Assembly (NCBI GenBank): GCA_020851395.1
Contig: JADZCW010000311.1
Coordinates: 1-6,003, forward strand
DNA length: 6,003 bases
DNA from: Phycisphaeraceae bacterium
GTDB taxonomy: Bacteria; Planctomycetota; Phycisphaerae; Phycisphaerales; Phycisphaeraceae
Direction of reading: 5' to 3'
Of this stretch, positions 1-4,163 are shown one piece after another. Position 1 is the stretch's first letter; each line of letters begins with the position of its first letter. The notes beneath the pieces are model-generated. The model saw only the letters and a list, made by a program, of their open reading frames with translations, searched no databases and was not told the DNA's origin. The position numbers and the translations under genes are program-made.

Positions 1-792
1 CAGAGCCGGACCGTCAGCGGTGACGAGGCACAATTGATCTACCTCGTGCGCGGCACGCTCGACCATGCTGAGGCGCTGACGGAGCTGTTAGCGGCGTCGC
101 CGACGACCATCGGCTCAATCTCCCGCGACACAGGCAACTGCCAGGTCGAGGAACTGCACAACGGCATCTGGCTCGGCACGGTCCGCTACATCCGAGCGGG
201 GATCACGCACTCTGACCCGCCCGTCGTCGGCGACTCTAGCTACAGCTTCGACACCGGCGGCGGCACGCAGCACATCACCCAGAGCCTGGCCACCATCGCC
301 AGCTACGCCCCTTCCGGCCAGACGGCGCCGAACTTCCAGGGGGCGATCGGGGCGACGCGGGATGGAGTGGACGGCGTGGATGTTACCGTGCCCGTCTACC
401 GCTTCAGCGAGACGCACATCAAGGACGATGCCGACGTCACTGGCACCTACAAGGGGAAGGTGTACAGCCTCACCGGCAAGGTCAATAGCGGCAGCTTCCG
501 GGGCTTCGCTGCCGGCGAGTGCCTGTTCTTGGGTGCGTCGGGCTCCAAGCGCGGCGGTGCGTCGGGTGAAGACTGGGAGATCACCTACAGCTTCGCTGCC
601 AGCCCGAATCGCACGGGCCTGACCGTCGGCAGCATCACCGGCATCGCCAAGAAGGGCTGGGAGTACCTGTGGGTTCGCTACGAGGACGTCGAGGACACCA
701 CGGCCAAGGCCTTGGCGAAGCGCCCGACGGCGGCCTACGTCGAGAAGGTCTACGAGCTCGGCGACTTCGGCGACCTGGAGATCGGAGCCTGA
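1..792 (+). CDS. Phage-like structural protein, 5' end outside window (partial)
   Basis: The frame is open from base 1 to the TGA at 790-792, giving 263 visible residues. The TTG at 34 is only the first possible start inside the window; codons continue in frame to base 1, so the real start probably lies upstream. There is no signal peptide or membrane segment in the visible part. It is rich in Gly, Thr and Ser, with alternating beta-type stretches such as GGGTQHITQS (visible residues 86-95) and WEITYSF (192-198), and has a C-terminal segment rich in charged residues. The composition suits a beta-rich virion, tail or baseplate protein. I recall similar proteins in planctomycete phage-like clusters but cannot name a family. 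It is followed after 3 bases by the next gene, so both probably share one mRNA. That it is a real gene is nearly certain; the structural role is inference. Confidence 0.8.
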   Translation, partial: QSRTVSGDEAQLIYLVRGTLDHAEALTELLAASPTTIGSISRDTGNCQVEELHNGIWLGTVRYIRAGITHSDPPVVGDSSYSFDTGGGTQHITQSLATIASYAPSGQTAPNFQGAIGATRDGVDGVDVTVPVYRFSETHIKDDADVTGTYKGKVYSLTGKVNSGSFRGFAAGECLFLGASGSKRGGASGEDWEITYSFAASPNRTGLTVGSITGIAKKGWEYLWVRYEDVEDTTAKALAKRPTAAYVEKVYELGDFGDLEIGA

Positions 793-795
793 GCC

Positions 796-1665
796 ATGGC
801 CGGCGATCCTTTTAAGAAGGTCCGCCCGGGCGACACGCTGTCGATCCCCGCCGCGGCCTACAACGCCATGCTCGACGCGGCCGTGGCGAACCGGCAGGGC
901 CAAGCCATGGGGGCGGGTCCGGGCCCCGGAAGCGTGGCGGCCACGCCCACGTCGACAACGGTGCTCATTAAGAACAACTCCGGCGTGGCCCGCAATCAGT
1001 TCGACGTTCTGGGCCTCGACGGCGCCCTGTTCGACCCCGCCACGGCCCTGGAATCGTTCAAACGCCAAGTCGTGCTCAAGGGCGTGATCCCCACATCCGA
1101 CCACATGGGCAAGTTCGTCGTCCTCCAGGAGCCCGCCCGCGTCGGCGGGATCGCCCGGGCCTGCCTGCTGGGCGCCACCGTGGCCCGTGTGAACGTCACG
1201 ACCGAGTCCCTGACCTACGCCGACGTCCTGGCCTCCGACGCCACCAAGCTGCAAACCGCCTCCTCAGGCAAAGCAGCGATCGTCTGGAAGCAGACGGGCA
1301 CGGGTGTGAAGTGGGCGATCGTCGCCCTAGGCGGCGCCAGCACCGTGACGTCCGACAGCGGCTTCTGGGCCGTGGTGATCTCATCAAACCAGGACGGCGC
1401 CGCCAGTTCCCCCGAGACCGTCCGCTACGTCTACACGCTCAAGGCCGCTCGCCCGTCCAACGCCAGACTCTGGGAGCCCCTTCCCGGGGCCACGGAGTTC
1501 TACGGCTACAACACCAATGAGTGGCCCAACCCCACCATCGGGGGCATTGCCGTCCACCTGATGCCCGTGGTCAACAACGCCGTCGTGTGGGTCAGACTGG
1601 CCCAGTCGCAGGTGCTGGGCCCCGTGCACTTCTTCTACTACGCCAACGATATCGAGTGCGTATGA
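796..1665 (+). CDS. Phage-like virion/tail-associated protein, 289 aa
   Basis: The ATG at 796 follows the previous stop by 3 bases, so translation is probably coupled or reinitiated. The N-terminus (DPFKKVRPGDTLSIPAAAYN, residues 4-23) is a hallmark I associate with a family in planctomycete phage-like clusters. A Gly/Pro-rich linker (about 38-50) leads into a beta-rich domain starting near VLIKNNSGVARNQFDVLGL (56-74) and running to about 180. From about 190 on, the sequence changes character, with many aromatic residues and Asn, and ends in FFYYANDIECV. The C-terminal third could be a variable or exposed domain. There is no signal peptide or membrane segment. The visible features fit a virion component such as a minor tail or fibre-like protein, but no enzymatic motif is present and the role is inferred. 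The 379-aa frame on the opposite strand is a GC-driven shadow. Confidence 0.85.
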   Translation: MAGDPFKKVRPGDTLSIPAAAYNAMLDAAVANRQGQAMGAGPGPGSVAATPTSTTVLIKNNSGVARNQFDVLGLDGALFDPATALESFKRQVVLKGVIPTSDHMGKFVVLQEPARVGGIARACLLGATVARVNVTTESLTYADVLASDATKLQTASSGKAAIVWKQTGTGVKWAIVALGGASTVTSDSGFWAVVISSNQDGAASSPETVRYVYTLKAARPSNARLWEPLPGATEFYGYNTNEWPNPTIGGIAVHLMPVVNNAVVWVRLAQSQVLGPVHFFYYANDIECV

Positions 1666-2216
1666 GCACGTACAAACGCAGGTTCTGCTGCCGGTGTCCC
1701 ATGCCCGCGCCGACGGGGTGCCTCAACGCCGGCGTCGCCGCCTGGGCGCAGCTCTACCCGACCATCCGCGTCGAGATGCGCGACGTGGTCATGACGCTGA
1801 CGAACTCGTCGCTGGCGGAGGTCGGCATCTACGACGGCGAGTACCGCTTCCACGGCTCGATTGAGTGCACGCCGCAGATACTCAACTACAGCCTGGCCTA
1901 CGTCGGCATGAGCTATGGCGGCCTGACGCATATCGCCAACGGCGTCGAGACACAGCGCGACGCCCGAGCGGTCTTCAACCCCGGCTGCGTGACCGTCGAC
2001 GGCTCGCTCTACCTGTACGTCTACGGCCTGTTCCTGATGATCCCCTACGAGTATGGCGGCGGGGGCTGGCAGCTGGGCTTTGCGGTGTTCCACGGCGTCT
2101 ATCGCTGGTCGACCACCGCCTACACCGTGCAGCCCTGCATGCAGTTCGACAACCGCTACGAGCACCAGCCGACCTACCAGCAAACCGGCAGCGGCCGGGG
2201 ATGGATCATGCCATGA
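1662..2216 (+). CDS. Hypothetical protein with N-terminal Cys cluster, 184 aa, phage-like module
   Basis: The ATG at 1662 overlaps the preceding TGA as ATGA, the usual sign of translational coupling. The frame is open further upstream to 1521, but the overlapping start fits the operon much better. Cysteines cluster at residues 9, 10, 12 and 20 (RRFCCRCP at 6-13), with others at 69, 109 and 159. The rest is rich in Tyr, Gly and aromatic residues (for example LYLYVYGLFLMIPYEYGGGGW, with W136 at its end). A weakly hydrophobic stretch at about 117-128 is short and interrupted by Tyr, so it reads as a buried beta strand and not as a membrane helix. I do not recognise the family. The cysteine cluster might bind zinc or form a small knuckle (inference). 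Its place suggests a late structural or assembly gene. Confidence 0.8.
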   Translation: MSTYKRRFCCRCPMPAPTGCLNAGVAAWAQLYPTIRVEMRDVVMTLTNSSLAEVGIYDGEYRFHGSIECTPQILNYSLAYVGMSYGGLTHIANGVETQRDARAVFNPGCVTVDGSLYLYVYGLFLMIPYEYGGGGWQLGFAVFHGVYRWSTTAYTVQPCMQFDNRYEHQPTYQQTGSGRGWIMP

Positions 2217-2656
2217 ACAATCGCTTCACCATCTCGGGCCAGTCGGAGGCGTGCCGGTGGACGATCGTGCTCGACGGCTGCGCGATCGACGTGGCGCGGT
2301 CGATCGTGCGGCCGAGGGAGACCGTCAAGCCTTTGCCGGCCCCACCGGCGTCCATCGAGCCTGCGTCGCCGCCACTCACCGACGCATCGACGCCGCTATC
2401 CCCAGTTGAGGGCGGGAATGAGGGCGTAGCTGCCGGCCACGGCAGCGTCGTTCGCGGCTTGGTGGGCCTTGCCAAATCGCACCTAGGGATCGACCGCTCA
2501 CCCGACGACCTGATCGCCCGCCGCTGGCAGGTCTGCTCCTCCAACGCCACGGGCCCTCACCGCTGCTGCGACGCCGGCCTGTGCACCGCCTGCGGCTGCC
2601 ACATCTCGGCCAAGATCCGGATCGCCTCGGAGGCCTGCCCACTGGGGAAGTGGTGA
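2213..2656 (+). CDS. Small protein with C-terminal Cys-rich, probable zinc-binding domain (CPLGKW end), 147 aa
   Basis: The ATG at 2213 overlaps the previous stop as ATGA, so I place the start there; the open frame reaches back to 1865, but that part is a shadow of the previous gene. Three zones are visible. Residues 1-37 form a short beta-like head. Residues 38-75 are a low-complexity linker rich in Pro, Ala and Ser. Residues 76-147 form a domain with C108, C118, C119, C124, C127, C129 and C142. Its core CTACGC (124-129), followed by ISAKIR and ending in CPLGKW at the extreme C-terminus, looks like a metal-binding finger. I recall similar terminal Cys domains in phage and prophage proteins, comparable to the DUF6171 type, but cannot confirm this. 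It is the last gene of the four-gene unit. Metal binding is inferred from cysteine spacing; the biological role is unknown. Confidence 0.8.
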   Translation: MNNRFTISGQSEACRWTIVLDGCAIDVARSIVRPRETVKPLPAPPASIEPASPPLTDASTPLSPVEGGNEGVAAGHGSVVRGLVGLAKSHLGIDRSPDDLIARRWQVCSSNATGPHRCCDAGLCTACGCHISAKIRIASEACPLGKW

Positions 2657-2688
2657 GCCCTTGGAACTTTGGATTGGCGCCGCAGGCC

Positions 2689-2727
2689 GGTTTAGCCCTG
2701 TCCTATGACCTGATCTCCCGGCTAACC
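2689..2727. terminator. Possible weak hairpin between convergent genes
   Basis: GGTTTAGCC (2689-2697) can pair with GGCTAACC (2720-2727) as an 8-bp stem with one bulged T and a 22-base loop. It sits between the end of the four-gene unit (stop at 2656) and the end of the minus-strand gene (stop at 2733), where a bidirectional terminator would be expected. No T-run follows on either strand and the loop is long, so this may be chance. Confidence 0.2.
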
Positions 2728-2732
2728 CATGA

Positions 2733-2969
2733 TCAGCCCGCCTGATCGCCCATCCTCCGCAGGCGCAGAACCGCCTCGACGAGTATCCCCCGTAGCGCCG
2801 GCCGGTCCGCCTGATCGAGGTAGCGCCGCATCTCCGCCGGCGCCGGGGTGTACTCCACCGTGGCCGTCGCCTGCCCCTCCTCGGCCAACTGGAGCACCCA
2901 GAAGACGGCCAGGGTGTCCTGCGAGTCCAATGCGTCAGGGATCGAATCTTCAGGCTGCCTCAGGTCCAT
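2733..2969 (-). CDS. Hypothetical small protein, 78 aa
   Basis: I chose the ATG at 2969 because a GGAG (2979-2976, minus strand) lies 6 bases upstream; a GTG at 2972 would leave only 3 bases. The protein reads naturally: an acidic N-terminus (MDLRQPEDSIPDALDS), a hydrophobic amphipathic stretch (TLAVFWVLQLAEEG, 19-32), a short strand TATVEY (35-40), and a basic amphipathic C-terminal helix (about 45-72, with LVEAVLRLRRM). Codons mostly end in G or C, as in the neighbours, whereas the overlapping plus-strand frame (2729-3157) is Pro/Arg/Ser-rich and looks like a shadow. There is no membrane segment, signal peptide or catalytic motif. It is transcribed away from the XRE regulator across a 135-base gap, so it could be a target of that regulator. 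I do not recognise the family. Confidence 0.65.
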   Translation of the reverse strand: MDLRQPEDSIPDALDSQDTLAVFWVLQLAEEGQATATVEYTPAPAEMRRYLDQADRPALRGILVEAVLRLRRMGDQAG

Positions 2970-3071
2970 CACGATCTCCAGGACACGCGCAGGTGTTTGT
3001 CGGTCGCGGGGATACGACCGCCGGGCGGGCGAGTGTTCGCTCCACCGTTGTTGCGCTTTGTCTGTCGTCGG

Positions 3072-3099
3072 ATTGTGCCCGGGCCGTCAGACTTGTCAA
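3072..3099 (-). promoter_or_regulatory. Possible promoter for the minus-strand 78-aa gene
   Basis: On the minus strand a perfect TTGACA (3099-3094) is followed after 16 bases by CACAAT (3077-3072), which matches TATAAT at four of six positions. It would give a leader of about 100 bases before the ATG at 2969. The TTGACA lies inside the palindrome at 3091-3101, so a protein bound there would block this promoter. The -10 match is modest. Confidence 0.35.
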
Positions 3100-3101
3100 G
3101 T
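3091..3101. promoter_or_regulatory. Candidate operator palindrome (ACTTGTCAAGT)
   Basis: This is a perfect inverted repeat with 5-base arms around a central T, ending 3 bases before the regulator's ATG. XRE-family proteins usually bind short two-fold symmetric sites near their own promoter. A half-site-like TGTCAAG recurs at 3120-3126, just inside the regulator gene. Binding at 3091-3101 could repress both divergent genes. Position and symmetry are seen; binding is inferred. Confidence 0.4.
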
Positions 3102-3104
3102 TGT

Positions 3105-3341
3105 ATGAGCACCAAGTACTGTCAAGCCTTCGGCGACCGTGTCCGCCAAGTTCGTGAAGGTCTAGGCCTGTCCCAGGAAGCCCTGGCCGCCCAAGCCAAA
3201 CTCCATCGCACCCACATCAGCCTCATCGAACGCGGCCAACGCAACGTCCGCCTCGAGACCGTCGAACGCCTGGCGAAGGCATTGCGCGTCCAGCCAGCGG
3301 AGCTGATGCCGGATGTCCGGAATGTGGGCAAACGGCAGTGA
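3105..3341 (+). CDS. XRE-family helix-turn-helix transcriptional regulator, 78 aa
   Basis: This is a single-domain DNA-binding protein of the Cro/CI/XRE type. The domain covers about residues 8-68. LSQEALAAQAKL (22-33) is the first HTH helix and HRTHISLIERGQRN (34-47) carries the turn and recognition helix, including the ISxIERGxRN signature. LETVERLAKALRVQPAEL (50-67) forms the closing helices. There is no sensor, protease or dimerisation extension; 78 aa is typical for the minimal solo form. I start at the ATG at 3105 because the HTH follows at normal distance; the upstream in-frame extension to 2997 is Pro/Arg-rich and unlike the family. No Shine-Dalgarno is visible before this ATG, so initiation may be weak or leaderless. 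It may control the divergent 78-aa gene and itself. It could be a phage-module repressor, an orphan regulator or an antitoxin-like protein. Confidence 0.88.
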   Translation: MSTKYCQAFGDRVRQVREGLGLSQEALAAQAKLHRTHISLIERGQRNVRLETVERLAKALRVQPAELMPDVRNVGKRQ

Positions 3342-3360
3342 AATGTAGATCAATGCACGT

Positions 3361-3391
3361 CGCGGGAGGGCTGGCATGGGCTGACCCCGCG
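3361..3391. terminator. Possible hairpin between convergent genes
   Basis: CGCGGG (3361-3366) and CCCGCG (3386-3391) form a perfect 6-bp GC stem with a 19-base loop, in the 72-base gap between the convergent regulator and rhodanese genes. There is no T-tract after the stem on the plus strand. On the minus strand a short T-rich stretch precedes the hairpin instead of following it. It is not a standard intrinsic terminator, but its position is suggestive. Confidence 0.25.
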
Positions 3392-3413
3392 AAAAGGCGA
3401 TGAAACAAACGAT

Positions 3414-3911
3414 CTAATCGCGACCTTGCGCATTCACCCACGCCTGCCATCCGCCATGCAGGACGTGGACGCGATCCGAGTGTAGGTCCTTCCGTAGCCT
3501 CTCAGCCACTTGATAGCTGGCGTCGCAGAGGGAAGAGTCGCAGTAGACCACCACCTCCAGACCCGGTTGCCAGCGGGCGAAGAATGCGGGAAACAGCTCG
3601 TCCCACTGATCCTCATTGAGCAAGATCGCCCCTGGGATGTGTTGTTGAGCATAGGCGGCTTCGGAGCGGGCGTCGATCCAGATCAGGGCCTGCAGGCGAT
3701 CCCAGGCCAGCGCCTGGGCTAGGTCGACTTCGCTCGGTCTCGTCGACAGAGCCAATATCTTCGGCATATGAGACCACCAGGACACGGTGGCGGGCAGGAT
3801 TGGCAGCCCGAGGAGGAGGAGCCAGCCAATGCTTCGATAATGCCGCTTGGTTGACGAAGCGCCAGAGGGTGGCTGAGTACTATTGGCAGTGCTATTGAAT
3901 CGGTGGAACAT
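3414..3911 (-). CDS. Membrane-tethered single-domain rhodanese-like protein
   Basis: The rhodanese (sulfurtransferase-fold) domain covers about residues 60-162 of the 165-aa form. It shows WIDAR (78-82) with the structural Asp/Arg, HIPGAILLN (91-99), VVVYCDSSLC (120-129) with candidate catalytic C124, and HGGWQAW (152-158) near the end. The usual loop is CRxGxR; here C129 stands where the last Arg normally is. A hydrophobic segment (about 29-46) preceded by KRHYR predicts an N-in anchor or uncleaved signal, placing the domain outside the cytoplasm. The family transfers sulfane sulfur or acts as a redox or phosphatase-like domain; the substrate here is unknown. The start is uncertain: ATG 3911 keeps the anchor near the N-terminus, while ATGs at 3989 and 4067 (up to 217 aa) add a sequence with no recognisable features. 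None has a clear Shine-Dalgarno. It is divergent from the surface-protein gene. Confidence 0.85.
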   Translation of the reverse strand: MFHRFNSTANSTQPPSGASSTKRHYRSIGWLLLLGLPILPATVSWWSHMPKILALSTRPSEVDLAQALAWDRLQALIWIDARSEAAYAQQHIPGAILLNEDQWDELFPAFFARWQPGLEVVVYCDSSLCDASYQVAERLRKDLHSDRVHVLHGGWQAWVNAQGRD

Positions 3912-4093
3912 GGTCGGGTAGAAAACGTTCCTTTGTTTGCCGCCTGTTCGCCGGCGCGATCCGTTGGTGGATGATACGCCAGAAGCCATGAGCACGACCG
4001 GCAAATCGCCAGGAAGGTGCTGCTGGTGGCGTAAGCGTCGGTCAGACCTCATAACTTCTTGGCACATATCTTATTTGAAAATCTGTTTTTTTT

Positions 4094-4103
4094 GAGAATT
4101 CTC
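4094..4103. promoter_or_regulatory. 10-base palindrome directly upstream of TTGACA
   Basis: GAGAATTCTC is a perfect 10-base palindrome immediately abutting the TTGACA box, after a run of eight T residues (4086-4093). It could be a regulator site, or simply part of an AT-rich upstream region that helps the polymerase bind. Chance occurrence is possible. Confidence 0.25.
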
Positions 4104-4136
4104 TTGACAAAGGACGGTCGTGGCGTTATTTATAAT
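4104..4136 (+). promoter_or_regulatory. Probable promoter of the beta-helix surface protein gene
   Basis: TTGACA (4104-4109) and TATAAT (4131-4136) both match the housekeeping sigma consensus exactly, but are 21 bases apart when about 17 is usual. The TATAAT alone places the transcript start near 4143, giving a leader of about 20 bases that contains the ribosome binding site, so this -10 is convincing. The TTGACA may be weakly used, or an activator may compensate for the spacing. The DNA upstream is AT-rich. Confidence 0.55.
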
Positions 4137-4152
4137 GACATATCTGCTATTC

Positions 4153-4157
4153 GAGGA
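4153..4157 (+). promoter_or_regulatory. Ribosome binding site GAGGA
   Basis: GAGGA ends 6 bases before the ATG at 4164, near-ideal spacing. It decides in favour of 4164 over the second in-frame ATG at 4173, which would be 15 bases away. Confidence 0.7.
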
Positions 4158-4163
4158 CCACAC

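Noticed and set aside
115..1254. Long open frame of 379 codons on the minus strand
   Set aside because: It lies opposite two well-supported plus-strand genes, is dominated by Gly, Arg, Val, Ala, Asp and His as expected for the antisense of GC-rich codons, and has no recognisable domain.
1638..2183. Minus-strand open frame of 181 codons
   Set aside because: It is antisense to the 184-aa gene, which is fixed by ATGA overlaps at both ends; the composition is typical of a shadow frame.
1865..2212. Upstream in-frame extension of the Cys-rich gene
   Set aside because: It is open but Arg/His/Pro-rich and fully overlaps the previous gene; the ATGA overlap start at 2213 is much more likely.
3093..3122. 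Plus-strand TTGTCA with a -10-like TACTGT as promoter for the regulator
   Set aside because: It would start transcription downstream of the ATG at 3105, leaving the regulator without its start codon; the -10 match is also poor.
2729..3157. Plus-strand open frame of 142 codons
   Set aside because: Its Pro/Arg/Ser-rich composition lacks domain features, and it overlaps the more protein-like minus-strand gene and the regulator start.
4064..4145. Direct repeat ACATATCT at 4064-4071 and 4138-4145 flanking the promoter
   Set aside because: Eight bases in an AT-rich region can recur by chance, and neither copy lies at a boundary of a mobile element.
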